The notes under the pieces were generated by a model. The model saw only the letters and a list, made by a program, of their open reading frames with translations, did not search any database and was not told the DNA's origin. From assembly GCF_004358165.1 (NCBI RefSeq), contig NZ_SMTG01000005.1, positions 268,338 through 332,337 of the forward strand: DNA of 64,000 nt, in the 5' to 3' direction. A program made the translations under genes and the position numbers. This document shows positions 18,907 to 28,795 of this stretch, piece after piece (within the stretch, counting starts at the first letter, position 1; each line of letters begins with the position of its first letter). The DNA is from Luteimonas terrae (GTDB lineage Bacteria > Pseudomonadota > Gammaproteobacteria > Xanthomonadales > Xanthomonadaceae).

Positions 18907-21048
18907 ATGCCGATGGAGTTGAACGCGACGCGTTCCATGCCCGGCCACGGCTGGGTGCTCGCCGCCTGCCTGGTCCTGTTGATGGGCCTGTTCGCCGCGC
19001 TGGTCTCCACCACGCAGTTGCACCCTGACGAGACCCGCGAGGTCGCGATGACCCCGGTCGCCGACGGCGTGGTGCGCATGTCCTTCGAGCTGCCCACGGC
19101 CGGCGACCGGCGCTGGGCGCTGTGGTTCCCGCGCGAGCCGGTCGACAGGTTGCAGCTCGTTGGTCCGGACGGCTGGCACAGCGAGCCGCTGGATTTCTTC
19201 AAGGTCGGCGATGACGAGGGCATCCTGCCTGCCGGCTTCGCCTTCCTGCTGCCGCGCGACGCGCAGGGTCCGACGGTGCTCGAAGCGCATGCGGAAGGCG
19301 GTCTGCACGGCGGGCTGCGTCCAGTGCTGGCTTTGTCGCCCGACATCCGGCGGATCGAGCGGTCGGGCGTCGCGCTCGGCGGCGCGGTCTACGGCGGGCT
19401 GCTGACGCTTGCCGCGCTGGCACTGGCGCTGGCGTATGCCTCCCGCGACCGCTTGTTCATCGGCTTCTTCTGTTTCGTCGTGGCGCTGGTGCTGCTGCTG
19501 CAGGCGATGAACGGCCATCTATACGGCCTGCCCGGCGTGCGTCTGCTGGGTCTGTGGCGTCTGCAGGGACTCTCGGCGCTGACGCTGGTCCACGCGGCGG
19601 CGACGCTGTGGCTGGTCGAGGCCTACGCGATGCGTGGCCGTGCCTATCGCCACGCGCGGCTGGTCCGGGGCATCGGCATCGCCCTGGTCGCGCTGGCCGC
19701 GTTGTTCCTGCTCAATCTGCCGTGGCTGGCGCAGGCGTCCCAGGCGGTCAGCGCGGTCGGCTGGACCATGGCCGGCATCGCCGTGATCGGCCTGCTGGTC
19801 GATGCGGCGCGGCGCGGCGTGCCGCTGGGCTGGGCACTGGCCGGGTCTGCGGCGGTTTCGGTGTTGGCCGGCGTCTGGGTGGCGCTGTCGCGGCACGGGC
19901 TCCTGCCGGAAGGTCCGCTGCTGCATTACGGCTATCAGGGCGCCGCGGTCGCGTTCGCCCTGCTGCTGGCGCTGGCGCTGACCCAGCGCATCGGCGACTA
20001 CCGCGAAGCGCGCGACCGCGACCGGCTCGCGCGCCTGGACACCGAACGCAAGATGCGCCGCGAAGCTGCGCGCGCCGACCTGTCGACCGCGCTGCAGACC
20101 CAGCTCAACGGCCTCGATCCGGGCGAGATTCCGTGGCAGGGCTTCCGCCTGCTGATGGACCATCTGCTGCCGCTGGTGCCGACCGAATCGTGCATCGCGG
20201 TGTTGCGCGGGTATCAGGGACGCGACCACCTGCTGGTCGAACCCGCGAGCGCGCTGCCGTCGATCGAACACGAGATCAACCGCCGCGGCCTGATCCTGCG
20301 TCGCCAGGCCACTGCCGGACTGGCGCTGCAGCAGCCGGTACATCCGTCCGCGGGCGGTCCGGTGGTCGCGATGGAAGCGCTGGTGCCGTTCCAGGTGCGC
20401 GCGCCGGGCTGGGGCGTGCTGCTGCTGCGCCGCGCCGGCGGCGACGGGTTCACCACCGACGAGATGTCGGTGATCGGCGAACTCGCGCGCGTGGTGCAGC
20501 TCCACGTCGACCAGGCGGCCGCGGCGGTCAAGCTGCGCCGCTCGGCCGAGATGGACGCGCTGACCGGCACCATGAACCGCCGCACGATCGACGTCTGGAT
20601 CGAGCGCACCTTCGCCGAGGCCGAGCGCAGCGGGCGTCCGGTCTCGGTGCTGTTCATCGACCTCGACCACTTCAAGTCAGTCAACGACCGCTTCGGCCAT
20701 GCCTGCGGTGACGACTGCCTGCGGGAAGTGTCGAGCGCGTTGCGCGGTGTGCTGTCGGAGGCCGACATGTTCGGGCGCTATGGCGGCGAGGAGTTCATCG
20801 CCGTGCTGCCGGGCCGTGACGGCGCCGAGGCACGCGCGGTCGGCGAGCGCATGCGCACCGCGGTGGAGAATGCCGAAGTGCGCCACGAGGGCCAGCGCGT
20901 GCGCCTGACGGTGAGCATCGGCATCGCCACGCGTCTGCGCGGCGAGGACGCCCCGGCCGCGGCGATCGCGCGCGCCGACAAGGCTCTGTACGCGGCCAAG
21001 CGTCAGGGCCGCAACTGCGTGCAGGTGGCCCCGGCCGTCTTCAGCTGA
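18907..21048 (+). CDS. Membrane-bound diguanylate cyclase (GGDEF)
   Basis: Predicted cyclic-di-GMP synthase, 713 residues. An N-terminal membrane helix (WVLAACLVLLMGLFAALV) leads to an extracytoplasmic beta domain, then about seven membrane helices (residues 150-365) as in 7TMR-DISM receptors, a coiled linker (REARDRDRLARLDTERK), a GAF-like region (about 390-540) and a GGDEF domain. The active-site motif is RYGGEEF near residue 626, and SIGIA and KALYAAKRQGRN follow, so the enzyme should be active; an RxxD inhibitory site was not obvious. ATG 18907 or 18913 may be used. Expression probably depends on RpoN. Confidence 0.92.
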   Translation: MPMELNATRSMPGHGWVLAACLVLLMGLFAALVSTTQLHPDETREVAMTPVADGVVRMSFELPTAGDRRWALWFPREPVDRLQLVGPDGWHSEPLDFFKVGDDEGILPAGFAFLLPRDAQGPTVLEAHAEGGLHGGLRPVLALSPDIRRIERSGVALGGAVYGGLLTLAALALALAYASRDRLFIGFFCFVVALVLLLQAMNGHLYGLPGVRLLGLWRLQGLSALTLVHAAATLWLVEAYAMRGRAYRHARLVRGIGIALVALAALFLLNLPWLAQASQAVSAVGWTMAGIAVIGLLVDAARRGVPLGWALAGSAAVSVLAGVWVALSRHGLLPEGPLLHYGYQGAAVAFALLLALALTQRIGDYREARDRDRLARLDTERKMRREAARADLSTALQTQLNGLDPGEIPWQGFRLLMDHLLPLVPTESCIAVLRGYQGRDHLLVEPASALPSIEHEINRRGLILRRQATAGLALQQPVHPSAGGPVVAMEALVPFQVRAPGWGVLLLRRAGGDGFTTDEMSVIGELARVVQLHVDQAAAAVKLRRSAEMDALTGTMNRRTIDVWIERTFAEAERSGRPVSVLFIDLDHFKSVNDRFGHACGDDCLREVSSALRGVLSEADMFGRYGGEEFIAVLPGRDGAEARAVGERMRTAVENAEVRHEGQRVRLTVSIGIATRLRGEDAPAAAIARADKALYAAKRQGRNCVQVAPAVFS

Positions 21049-21114
21049 GGCCGGCCGCGCATCGCGCTGCGGGTCGCGCTGCTAGGCTGCGCGTCCCCCA
21101 CGCGGACACTCTCC

Positions 21115-22047
21115 ATGCACGACACCGCGACCGGTCGCACGGCGCTGATCTGGATGCTGTCGGGCGCGGCGCTGATCGGCACCAACGGACTGATGGTGCG
21201 GCTCGCCGGGACGCCACCGACGATCTCGGCGTTCTATCGCATGCTGTTCGCCGGCGTGCTGTTGACCCTGCTGGTGCATCTGCGTCGCGACTGGCGGCCG
21301 TTGACGCACCGCGTGTGGTGGCTCGCCCTGCTGCCGGCCGCCGCGTTCGCGGCCGATCTGTGGCTGTGGCACCGGAGCATCCTGCTGATCGGTCCGGGCC
21401 TGGCGACATTGCTGGCCAATGCGCAGGTGTTCTGCATGGCGCTGGCCGGCGTGCTGCTGTTCGGCGAACGCATCGGCCTGCGCTTCGTCGCCGGCATCGC
21501 GCTCGCGTTCTTCGGGCTGTGGCTGCTGCTGGGCGCCGATTGGGCGACGCTGCCGGCCGACTATCGCTGGGGCGTGTGGCTGGGGCTCGGCACCGGCGTG
21601 TGCTACGCGGTCTACAACATCGGACTGCGCCACGTGCAGCGCGCGGGCCACGCGCAGACGTCGGCGGCCACGGCGCCGGTCGCGCAGGTGCTGGCGATGG
21701 TGTCGCTGCTGTGCGCCGTGCTGCTGGGGCTGGCGGGTGTCGCCGAGGGCGTGTCGTTCGCGATCCCGGGCTGGCAGTCGCTGGGCTGGCTGCTACTGCT
21801 CGCGGGCCTGGGCCATTGCCTGAGCTGGATCCTGATCTCGCGCGCGATGCAGCACCTGCCGGTTGCGCTGATCGGGCTGTTGCTGCTGGTGCAGCCGGTG
21901 TGCGCGTTCCTGCTGGACATCGTCGTGCTCGACCGGCAGACGCTGCCGCGCGAGTGGCTGGGACTGGCCTTCACGCTGGCCGGCATCTTCCTCGCCAGCC
22001 TGAAGGGACGCGCGCGTCCGGTGCCGCCGCCCGCCGCGCGTACTTGA
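21115..22047 (+). CDS. EamA/DMT superfamily transporter
   Basis: 310-residue integral membrane protein with ten hydrophobic segments arranged as two EamA repeats, for example [23 protein letters not shown] at the start of repeat one and [21 protein letters not shown] at the start of repeat two. Relatives export amino acids, purines or other metabolites; the cargo is unknown. A TAGGCT hexamer 24 bases upstream may be the promoter. Independent of msrA, from which it is separated by a short repeat. Confidence 0.88.
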   Translation: MHDTATGRTALIWMLSGAALIGTNGLMVRLAGTPPTISAFYRMLFAGVLLTLLVHLRRDWRPLTHRVWWLALLPAAAFAADLWLWHRSILLIGPGLATLLANAQVFCMALAGVLLFGERIGLRFVAGIALAFFGLWLLLGADWATLPADYRWGVWLGLGTGVCYAVYNIGLRHVQRAGHAQTSAATAPVAQVLAMVSLLCAVLLGLAGVAEGVSFAIPGWQSLGWLLLLAGLGHCLSWILISRAMQHLPVALIGLLLLVQPVCAFLLDIVVLDRQTLPREWLGLAFTLAGIFLASLKGRARPVPPPAART

Positions 22048-22071
22048 AGCGCCGCCGCGCGCCCGCATCCA

Positions 22072-22094
22072 GTGGGAGCGGCGCTCTGCCGCGA
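22072..22094 (+). repeat. Single REP-like palindrome
   Basis: GTGGGAGCGGCGCTCTGCCGC begins a short element with a GCGGC/GCCGC stem. The GTGGGAGCG lead is the same as in the paired element at 30.06 kb, so this looks like a lone half of that family. Confidence 0.5.
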
Positions 22095-22108
22095 ACGGAG
22101 ATGCGGTG

Positions 22109-22759
22109 ATGCTCGGAATCGGTGCCTGGAAACAACGCCTGCCACGTCCCGAGGACGCACTGCCCGGTCGCGCGACGCCAATGCCGGTGCACAACGCGCA
22201 TGCCGTGCACGGCCGCCCGCTGCAGGGCGATTTCGACGGGCTGGAACAGGTCCAGTTCGGCATGGGCTGCTTCTGGGGCGCCGAGCGCAAGTTCTGGTCG
22301 CTGCCGGGCGTGGTGACCACCGCGGTCGGCTATGCCGGCGGCGCGACACCCAATGCCACGTACCGCGAAGTGTGTTCGGGCCAGACCGGCCACACCGAAG
22401 TGGTGCTGGTGGTCTACGACCCGGCGCAGATCGCGTTCGAGACGCTGCTGCAGACCTTCTGGGAAAGCCACGACCCGACCCAGGGCATGCGCCAAGGCAA
22501 CGACACCGGCACGCAGTACCGCTCGGCGATCTACGTGACCACGCCCGAACAGGCCGCGCTTGCGCGTCGCAGCCGCGACGCCTACGAGGCCAGGCTGCAG
22601 GCGGCAGGGTTCCCCGCAATCACCACCGAGATCCTCGATCCGGCGCCGACGTTCTATTACGCCGAAGACGAGCATCAGCAGTATCTGCACAAGAATCCCG
22701 CCGGCTATTGCGGCATCGGCGGGACGGGCGTCTCCTGCCCGGTGGGCGTCGCGCTCTGA
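22109..22759 (+). CDS. msrA: Peptide-methionine (S)-S-oxide reductase
   Basis: Repairs oxidised methionine in proteins with thioredoxin. The catalytic cysteine is C54 in [27 protein letters not shown] and [19 protein letters not shown] are family signatures. Two C-terminal cysteines ([12 protein letters not shown]) can act as resolving residues. The ATG at 22109 has GGAG nine bases upstream and gives 216 residues (E. coli 212); a GTG one codon earlier is less likely. Fits with the nearby peroxide-defence genes but is transcribed separately. Confidence 0.95.
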   Translation: MLGIGAWKQRLPRPEDALPGRATPMPVHNAHAVHGRPLQGDFDGLEQVQFGMGCFWGAERKFWSLPGVVTTAVGYAGGATPNATYREVCSGQTGHTEVVLVVYDPAQIAFETLLQTFWESHDPTQGMRQGNDTGTQYRSAIYVTTPEQAALARRSRDAYEARLQAAGFPAITTEILDPAPTFYYAEDEHQQYLHKNPAGYCGIGGTGVSCPVGVAL

Positions 22760-22807
22760 GGCATCGGGCAGCGCGCGGCACGGTCGTACACGTGCCGCAC
22801 GAAGCGC

Positions 22808-23227
22808 TCAGTCCGACGGGCTGATGTCCAGCACGCGCAGGCGCAGGACGCGACCACCGGCGGTGGGCCAGTCGATGCGCTGACCGGTGGTCAGGCCGAG
22901 CAGGGCGGTGCCGACCGGCGCGAGCACCGAGACGCGGCCCGCGTCGACGTCGGCTTCGTGCGGCAGCACCAGGGTAAGCGCGTGATGGGCGCCACTGGCG
23001 TCGTCGATGCAGCGGACGCGGGCGTGGAGGCCGACGACCGGCGCGGCGGTGGCGTCGTCGGGCAGCAGGTCGGCGCGGTCGAGTTCGCGCTGCAGCGCGG
23101 GCGCGCCGGGGTGCTGCCGGTAGATCGGGGTGTCGAGCAGCGCGTCGAGACGCGCGAGGTCACGGGAATGCAGGCGGATGGCCGGGCTGGTGGATGGTGG
23201 CAGGCCGCTCGGGGGTTGCGAAGACAT
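22808..23227 (-). CDS. rnk: Rnk/GreA-type nucleoside diphosphate kinase regulator
   Basis: 139-residue protein with an N-terminal coiled region (RDLARLDALLDTPIYRQHPGAPALQRELDRA, landmarks only) and a C-terminal FKBP-like GreA/GreB domain ending VLAPVGTALLGLTTGQRIDWP, where the family has AxxGxxxGD. Rnk binds RNA polymerase without the long acidic tip of GreA. Named by architecture and size (E. coli Rnk 136 residues). It follows oxyR on the same strand beyond a terminator. Confidence 0.82.
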   Translation of the reverse strand: MSSQPPSGLPPSTSPAIRLHSRDLARLDALLDTPIYRQHPGAPALQRELDRADLLPDDATAAPVVGLHARVRCIDDASGAHHALTLVLPHEADVDAGRVSVLAPVGTALLGLTTGQRIDWPTAGGRVLRLRVLDISPSD

Positions 23228-23268
23228 CGGATGGACTCCTGGAAGGACGGGCGCGCTGGCCCATGACG

Positions 23269-23294
23269 AAAGGGGCGACGCCATGCGCCGCCCC
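23269..23294 (-). terminator. Rho-independent terminator after oxyR
   Basis: On the minus strand GGGGCGGCGC-ATG-GCGTCGCCCC forms a ten-pair stem with one G-T pair and a three-base loop, followed by TTTCGT. It lies 41 bp past the oxyR stop and before the rnk-like gene. Confidence 0.65.
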
Positions 23295-23334
23295 GCGGGA
23301 TTGTGCCGGCTCTGCCGGTGGGCGGCGAGCGGCC

Positions 23335-24246
23335 TCAGGCCGCGTCGGGTTCGAACAGCGCCTGCGGCAGTTCGCGCAGCACGCCGGCGAATTCCTCGAG
23401 AAAGGCGTGCATCGCCGAGCTGCGGCGCCATACCAGCGCGATGCGCCGCGTGGGCCGCGAATCGCTGAAGTCGATCAGTCTGAGATGCGGCGACGGCGCG
23501 ACCGGCGGTTTGGTCGCCAGTGTCGGCAGCAGGGTCACGCCGACGTTCGCGGCCACCATCTGCCGCAGGGTTTCCAGACTGGTCGCGCGGAACTCCGCGT
23601 GTTCGCCGGCGCCGGACAGGCGGCACACGTCGAGCGCCTGCTCGCGCATGCAGTGCCCGTCCTCGAGTAGCAGAAGCTTCTGCGACGACAGCTCCTGCAG
23701 GCTCAACCGTTCGCGCGAGGCCAGCGGATGGCGGTCGGACACCGCCAGCAGGAACGGTTCCTCGAACAGGAATTCCGCATGCAGCGTGTCCTCGTCGACC
23801 GGCAAGGCGAGGATCGCGGCATCGAGACGGCCGTCGCGCAGCCGGCTCAGCAGGACGTCGCTTTTTTCCTCGACCAGCAGCATTTCCAATTGCGGGAAAC
23901 GCTCGCGGAGCAGCGGCACCGCATGCGGCAGCAGATAGGGGCCGAGCGTCGGAAACAGGCCCAGGCGGATCGAGCCGGCCTCGGGATCCAAGCTGCGGCG
24001 CGCGAGTTCCTTCATCTGCTCGACGTCGGCAACGATGCGTCGCGCACGGTCGGCGACCTGCGCGCCGATCGGCGTCAGCATGACCTTGCGCGGCGCGCGC
24101 TCGATCAGCGTCACGCCGAGTTCTTCCTCGAGCTTGCGCACCTGCGTCGACAGCGTCGGCTGGCTGACGAAGCAGGCCGCGGCCGCGCGGCCGAAATGCC
24201 GGTGATCGGCCAACGCGACCAGATAGCGCAGGTCGCGCAGGTTCAT
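23335..24246 (-). CDS. oxyR: Hydrogen peroxide-sensing regulator OxyR
   Basis: LysR-family regulator of 303 residues. The HTH is at residues 18-38 (GRAAAACFVSQPTLSTQVRK). The redox pair is exact: C199 in LLEDGHCMREQ and C208 in LDVCR, the numbering of E. coli OxyR. It should form a disulfide with peroxide and switch ahpC-ahpF expression. It is 49 bp downstream of ahpF, so it is probably partly read from the ahpC or ahpF transcript, allowing autoregulation. Confidence 0.95.
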   Translation of the reverse strand: MNLRDLRYLVALADHRHFGRAAAACFVSQPTLSTQVRKLEEELGVTLIERAPRKVMLTPIGAQVADRARRIVADVEQMKELARRSLDPEAGSIRLGLFPTLGPYLLPHAVPLLRERFPQLEMLLVEEKSDVLLSRLRDGRLDAAILALPVDEDTLHAEFLFEEPFLLAVSDRHPLASRERLSLQELSSQKLLLLEDGHCMREQALDVCRLSGAGEHAEFRATSLETLRQMVAANVGVTLLPTLATKPPVAPSPHLRLIDFSDSRPTRRIALVWRRSSAMHAFLEEFAGVLRELPQALFEPDAA

Positions 24247-24295
24247 CGCGCGCGGCCCGCCGGACGCGGCTGCATCATGCGGGCCGCCGCATTGC

Positions 24296-25879
24296 TCACG
24301 CCGCTTCGGCCTCTTCGAGCACCGGCGCCGGCGTGCGGATCAGATGGTCGAACGCGCTGAGCGCGGCGCTGGCGCCTTGGCCCATCGCAATGACGATCTG
24401 CTTGTACGGCACCGTGGTCGCATCGCCCGCGGCGAACACGCCGGGCACCGAGGTCTGGCCACGATCGTCGATGATGATTTCGCCACGCGGCGACAGCTCG
24501 ACGACGCCCTTGAGCCATTCGGTATTGGGCAGCAGGCCGATCTGCACGAACACGCCCTCCAGTTCGACGCGGTGGCTGTCGCCGCCCGCGCGGTCCTTGT
24601 AGACCAGTCCGTTGACCTTCGCGCCGTCGCCGGTCACTTCGGTGGTCTGCGCCCCGGTGACAATGCGCACGTTCGACAGGCTGCGCACCTTGCGCTGCAA
24701 CACCTCGTCGGCGCGCAGCTGGTGATCGAACTCGACCAGGGTCACGTGGGCGACGATGCCGGCCAGATCGATCGCCGCCTCGACGCCGGAGTTGCCGCCG
24801 CCGATCACCGCCACGCGCTTGCCCTTGAACAGCGGACCGTCGCAATGCGGGCAATAGGCCACGCCCTTGTTGCGGTACTGGTCCTCGCCCGGCACGCCGA
24901 GCTGGCGCCAGCGCGCGCCGGTCGACAGCACCACGGTCCTCGACTTCAGCGACGCACCGTTCTCCAGCCGGATTTCGACCAGGCCGTCATCGCCGGCCGG
25001 CACCAGCTGCGTCGCGCGCTGCAGGTCCATGATGTCGACGTCGTACTCGCGCACGTGCTGCTCGAGCGCGACGGCCATCTTCGGGCCTTCGGTCTCCTTG
25101 ACCGAGATGAAGTTCTCGATCGCCATCGTGTCGAGTACCTGGCCGCCGAAACGCTCGGAGGCCACGCCGGTGCGGATCCCCTTGCGCGCGGCATAGATCG
25201 CCGCGGCCGCGCCGGCCGGGCCGCCACCGACGACGAGCACGTCGAAGGGCTTCTTCGCCGCAATCTTCGCCGCATCGCGCTTGGCCGCGCCGGTGTCGAG
25301 CCTGGCGACGATCTGCTCGAGCGTCATGCGGCCCTGGTCGAACTTCGCCCCGTTGAGGAACACGGTCGGCACCGACATGATCTCGCGCGCCTCGACCTCG
25401 TCCTGGAACAGCGCGCCGTCGATCGCCACGTGGCGGATGCGCGGGTTGAGCACCGCGGCCAGGTTCAGCGCCTGCACCACGTCCGGGCAGTTCTGGCAGG
25501 ACAGCGAGTAGTAGGTCTCGAACAGGAAGTCGCCTTCCAGCGCTACGACCTGCTCGATCGTGTCCTTGGCCGCCTTCGACGGATGGCCGCCGACCTGCAG
25601 CAGGGCCAGCACCAGCGAGGTGAATTCGTGGCCCATCGGCAGGCCGGCGAAGCGCACGTCGATGTCGGTGCCGGGCGAGGTCAGGGCAAACGAAGGCTTG
25701 CGCGCGTCGTCACCCGTGGTGTCGACCGTGATCTTCGCGCTGGCCTCCTTGAGGTCGTCGAGCAGCGACAGCAGTTCGCGCGACTTCGCGCCGCCGTCGA
25801 CGGAGGCGATGATGTGGATCGGGCGCAGCGCGCGCTCCAGATAGGCCTTCAACTGCGCCTTGAGATCGGCTTCCAACAT
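24296..25879 (-). CDS. ahpF: Alkyl hydroperoxide reductase subunit F
   Basis: NADH-dependent flavoprotein that re-reduces AhpC. The N-terminal tandem thioredoxin-fold domain has the CQNC pair at C128/C131. The thioredoxin-reductase-like part begins at [21 protein letters not shown], with the second redox pair CPHC at C343/C346, the NADH motif [19 protein letters not shown] and the FAD motif [15 protein letters not shown]. From ATG 25879 the length is 527 (E. coli 521). Lies between ahpC and oxyR. Confidence 0.96.
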   Translation of the reverse strand: MLEADLKAQLKAYLERALRPIHIIASVDGGAKSRELLSLLDDLKEASAKITVDTTGDDARKPSFALTSPGTDIDVRFAGLPMGHEFTSLVLALLQVGGHPSKAAKDTIEQVVALEGDFLFETYYSLSCQNCPDVVQALNLAAVLNPRIRHVAIDGALFQDEVEAREIMSVPTVFLNGAKFDQGRMTLEQIVARLDTGAAKRDAAKIAAKKPFDVLVVGGGPAGAAAAIYAARKGIRTGVASERFGGQVLDTMAIENFISVKETEGPKMAVALEQHVREYDVDIMDLQRATQLVPAGDDGLVEIRLENGASLKSRTVVLSTGARWRQLGVPGEDQYRNKGVAYCPHCDGPLFKGKRVAVIGGGNSGVEAAIDLAGIVAHVTLVEFDHQLRADEVLQRKVRSLSNVRIVTGAQTTEVTGDGAKVNGLVYKDRAGGDSHRVELEGVFVQIGLLPNTEWLKGVVELSPRGEIIIDDRGQTSVPGVFAAGDATTVPYKQIVIAMGQGASAALSAFDHLIRTPAPVLEEAEAA

Positions 25880-26063
25880 GACAACGCTCCTGACGACGGG
25901 TGGGGGCGTCCGCGCCGCACCGAAGGCTCGGTGCACCGGGACCGGGGGAGAGGGGTGGACCGCAAGCGGCGGGGGAGGTGGCCGCTTCCGGTCCACCCCC
26001 ATCCGCGCGTGGCGGGATGGGGGCGGAGACGGCGCGATGGGCTGCGCCGTCGTGCTGCAAACG

Positions 26064-26627
26064 TCAGATCTTGCCGACGAGGTCCAGCGACGGGGCGATG
26101 GTCTTCTCGCCGTCCTTCCACTTGGCCGGGCAGACCTCGTTCGGGTTGGCGGCCACGTACTGGGCAGCCTTGAGCTTGCGCAGGGTCTCGGTGACGTCGC
26201 GGGCGATCGCGTTGTCGTGGATCTCGAGGGTCTTGATGACGCCTTCCGGATTCACGACGAAGGTGCCGCGCAGCGCGAGGCCGGCTTCATCGATGTGCAC
26301 GCCGAAGCCACGGGTCAGCTGGTGGGTCGGGTCGCCGACCAGCGGGAACTGCGCCTTGCCCACGGCCGGCGAGGTTTCGTGCCACACCTTGTGCGAGAAG
26401 TGCGTGTCGGTGGTGACGATGTAGACCTCGGCGCCCAGCTTCTGGAACTCGGCGTAGTTGTCGGCCGCGTCCTCGACCTCGGTCGGGCAGTTGAAGGTGA
26501 AGGCCGCCGGCATGAAGATCAGGACCGACCACTTGCCCTTCAGCGTCTCGTTGCTGACCTCGACGAACTCGCCGTTCTGGTAGGCGGTGGTCTTGAAGGC
26601 GGGAACCTGGGTATTGATGAGGGACAT
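26064..26627 (-). CDS. ahpC: Alkyl hydroperoxide reductase subunit C (2-Cys peroxiredoxin)
   Basis: Reduces peroxides and organic hydroperoxides. The peroxidatic cysteine is C47 in [11 protein letters not shown], the resolving one C166 in NEVCPAKW; length 187 as in E. coli. AGGAG lies eight bases before the ATG. A perfect -10 hexamer and an OxyR-type site lie about 100 bases upstream, so expression is peroxide-controlled. A 184-bp gap to ahpF leaves room for partial termination, common where AhpC is made in excess of AhpF. Confidence 0.97.
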   Translation of the reverse strand: MSLINTQVPAFKTTAYQNGEFVEVSNETLKGKWSVLIFMPAAFTFNCPTEVEDAADNYAEFQKLGAEVYIVTTDTHFSHKVWHETSPAVGKAQFPLVGDPTHQLTRGFGVHIDEAGLALRGTFVVNPEGVIKTLEIHDNAIARDVTETLRKLKAAQYVAANPNEVCPAKWKDGEKTIAPSLDLVGKI

Positions 26628-26723
26628 GAAAACTCCTGGAAACAGGGGAGGGCGGGACGACTGCGGGTCGCTGCCGGTGTATCCGGCTGCGCATAGAGTA
26701 GGCGGCGTCTATCGATTTGGGAA

Positions 26724-26760
26724 ATCGATTATAGGAATTCAATCAATAGCTGGTGGCTAT
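26724..26760 (-). promoter_or_regulatory. OxyR binding site upstream of ahpC
   Basis: Four quarter-sites spaced by seven bases fit the OxyR pattern ATAG-N7-CTAT-N7-ATAG-N7-CTAT: ATCG, GAAT, ATAG, CTAT (13 of 16 positions). The half at 26746-26760 is perfect and covers the -35 region; the weaker half covers the -10, which would suit repression by reduced OxyR. A separate inverted repeat, ATCGATTT-GGG-AAATCGAT, overlaps it on the downstream side. Confidence 0.6.
26728..26756 (-). promoter_or_regulatory. ahpC promoter (-10 TATAAT, weak -35)
   Basis: On the minus strand TATAAT occupies 26733-26728. Seventeen bases upstream the -35 position reads CCACCA, a poor match, as expected for a promoter that needs an activator. 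Transcription would begin near 26721, leaving a leader of about 94 nt. Confidence 0.6.
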
Positions 26761-26968
26761 CAAAGAAAGCGGGTTCGTGAGGGAGCGGAAATCGGATCCA
26801 CAGGGCTTGCATTCATTGCTGCGCTGCAGCAGTATCGGGTCAACGGCGGCTGCAACACGTGTCACGCAGTCGCCCGCGGTGCTCGCACCGCGCACCGAGT
26901 TCCGTGTCCGTACCTCCCTCCCACACGTCCACGGAATCTTTGAAGGCGGCTTCGGCCGCCTTCATTTT
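26761..26968 (+). ncRNA. Candidate small RNA divergent from ahpC
   Basis: No protein gene is evident between the OxyR site and the esterase, yet a strong plus-strand terminator ends this stretch, so something is probably transcribed rightwards. A perfect TGCTGC-GCT-GCAGCA hairpin (26817-26831) lies inside. I could not find a convincing plus-strand promoter, so both the start and the existence of the RNA are tentative. Position next to an OxyR site recalls oxyS beside oxyR, but no sequence similarity is claimed. Confidence 0.3.
26942..26968 (+). terminator. Orphan rho-independent terminator
   Basis: GAAGGCGGC-TTCG-GCCGCCTTC is a perfect nine-pair stem with a UUCG tetraloop, followed by ATTTTG on the plus strand. 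On the minus strand it is followed by AAAGATT, so it suits plus-strand transcription, although no plus-strand gene precedes it. It may also serve weakly as the end of the esterase gene. Confidence 0.75.
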
Positions 26969-26987
26969 GTCCGCGTCCCGGCCGCAG

Positions 26988-27845
26988 TCAGTCCGATCCG
27001 GCGCGCTCGCCGGCGCCGCGGACGAAGTCGAGGATCGCCGGCAGGACCTCGGGCGCTTTCTCCGGATCGTAGAAGGCCGCCGCGGTCACGAAGTGGTTGC
27101 CGCCGCGGATGACCTCCAGCGTTGACGACACGCCCTTGCGGCGCAGGGCGAAATCCAGCTTGCGACTGTTGGTCACGTCGACGGTGCGGTCGCCATCGCC
27201 GTGGATCAGCAGGAACGGCGGCTCGTCGCCGTCGACGAAGCGCACCGCCATCGCCTCGGGCCACTGCGCCCGCGGCCCGAAGATCTCTTCGAGCTTGCCG
27301 CTGATGACGAAGTCGTACGGCCCCGACAGGCCGATCACGCCCGCCAGATCCTGCGGTTTCATGCCGACCACCGCCAGACGCCGCGCGTCGGTGCCGAGCA
27401 GCGCGGCGATCTGCGCGCCGGCCGAATGTCCGGCCACGAACAGACGCCCGGGGTCACCGCCGTATTCGGCCGCGTGGTCTCGGGTCCAGCGGGTCGCACG
27501 CGCGGCGTCTTCCATGAAGGCCGGGAAGCCTGCCGCGGGCCAGGTGCGGTAATCGGCCACCACCGCGACCACACCGTGTTCGGCCAGGCGGCTGCCGACG
27601 AACCGGTACTGCGCGCGCATGCCATGCTGCCAGGAGCCGCCGTAGAAGAACAGCACCACCGGCGCATCCGGAGCGGCATCGCGCGGGCGGTAGATGTCGA
27701 GCGACAGACCGCGCGGCGCGTCGTAGACCGCGGTGGCATCGGGCTGCGCGCTGTCGCGGTTGACGAAGCCGAAGAACGCGCTCTGACAGCCGCTGACCAG
27801 CAGGGCGAGCGCGGCGGCGAAACACGCGCGGAACGGACGGGGCAT
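26988..27845 (-). CDS. Alpha/beta-hydrolase esterase lipoprotein
   Basis: 285-residue predicted lipoprotein with lipobox VSGC near residue 20, so anchored in the envelope. The carboxylesterase (BD-FAE/HSL-like) fold shows [10 protein letters not shown] as the oxyanion strand, the nucleophile serine in [11 protein letters not shown], aspartate in [12 protein letters not shown] and histidine in GGNHFVTA. Substrate unknown; small esters or carbohydrate esters are typical. Divergent from prmC. No operon partner. Confidence 0.88.
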   Translation of the reverse strand: MPRPFRACFAAALALLVSGCQSAFFGFVNRDSAQPDATAVYDAPRGLSLDIYRPRDAAPDAPVVLFFYGGSWQHGMRAQYRFVGSRLAEHGVVAVVADYRTWPAAGFPAFMEDAARATRWTRDHAAEYGGDPGRLFVAGHSAGAQIAALLGTDARRLAVVGMKPQDLAGVIGLSGPYDFVISGKLEEIFGPRAQWPEAMAVRFVDGDEPPFLLIHGDGDRTVDVTNSRKLDFALRRKGVSSTLEVIRGGNHFVTAAAFYDPEKAPEVLPAILDFVRGAGERAGSD

Positions 27846-27894
27846 CAGGGTGACTCCTTGCAGGAGTGCGCACCATGCACGGCACGCCCCCGGC

Positions 27895-27900
27895 TACGAT
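27895..27900 (+). promoter_or_regulatory. -10-like hexamer near prmC start
   Basis: TACGAT ends eight bases before the prmC ATG, so a transcript from it would have almost no leader. Confidence 0.4.
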
Positions 27901-27908
27901 GTGAAGCC

Positions 27909-28760
27909 ATGGAGACGATTCCGGTACACGACGCCGATGCCCTGCTGCGCAGCGCCGCGGCGCGCATCGACGCGACCGACGCACGCTGGCTGCTGGCCCA
28001 CGCGCTGGGGCGTTCGCAGACCTGGCTGTTCGCGCACGCGCGCGATCCGGTGCCGGCCGACGCGGTCGCCCGGTTCGACGCGCTGGTCTCCCGTCGCGAA
28101 GCCGGCGAGCCGGTCGCCTACCTCACCGGCGTGCGCGGATTCTTCGGGTTCGATCTCGCGGTCTCGCCGGCGACCCTGATCCCACGGCCGGACACCGAAC
28201 TGCTGGTCGAGCTGGCCCTCGCGCGTCTGCCCGCGCGGGGTGCCCGCGTCGTCGATCTGGGCACCGGCAGCGGCGCGATCGCCTTGGCCATCGCGCGCGA
28301 ACGGCCCGATGCCGACGTGCTCGCTACCGACGCCAGTACCGCCGCGCTCGAGATCGCGCGTGCGAACGCGGCGACGCTCGGACTGTCGCGTGTGCGCTTC
28401 GCGCACGGTGACTGGTACGCGCCGCTGGGCGGCGCACGCATGCACGTGATCGCCAGCAATCCGCCCTACATCGAGGACGGCGACCCGCATCTCGCGCAAG
28501 GCGATCTGCGCTTCGAGCCGGCGTCCGCGCTGTCATCGGGCGCCGATGGTCTCGACGCGATCCGCGTGCTGGCCGCGGGCGCGCTCGCCCACCTCGAACC
28601 GGGCGGCTGGTTGCTGGTCGAACACGGGCCGATGCAGGGCGCAGACGTACGCGCGCTGTTCGTCGAGGCAGGACTGGTCGAGGTCGACACGGCCCGCGAT
28701 CTCGAGGCGCGCGAGCGCGTCACGCTCGGCCGCGCGCCCGGGGGCGCGGAAGCCGGCTGA
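27909..28760 (+). CDS. prmC: Release factor glutamine methyltransferase
   Basis: Methylates the glutamine of the GGQ motif of RF1 and RF2 (old name HemK). The N-terminal helical domain precedes [22 protein letters not shown]. The SAM motif is [16 protein letters not shown] and the catalytic NPPY is in [15 protein letters not shown]. Length 283 residues. In many relatives it lies beside prfA; here prfA is 26 kb away. The ATG at 27909 is chosen over longer frames that begin inside the divergent esterase gene. Confidence 0.95.
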   Translation: METIPVHDADALLRSAAARIDATDARWLLAHALGRSQTWLFAHARDPVPADAVARFDALVSRREAGEPVAYLTGVRGFFGFDLAVSPATLIPRPDTELLVELALARLPARGARVVDLGTGSGAIALAIARERPDADVLATDASTAALEIARANAATLGLSRVRFAHGDWYAPLGGARMHVIASNPPYIEDGDPHLAQGDLRFEPASALSSGADGLDAIRVLAAGALAHLEPGGWLLVEHGPMQGADVRALFVEAGLVEVDTARDLEARERVTLGRAPGGAEAG

Positions 28761-28795
28761 TAGACTGGACGCCGGTTTTTCCCCGGAACACGCGC

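Noticed and set aside
26942..26968. Terminator assigned to the esterase gene
   Set aside because: In the minus direction the stem is followed by AAAGATT and not by a T run; the T run is on the plus side. A weak bidirectional role is still possible.
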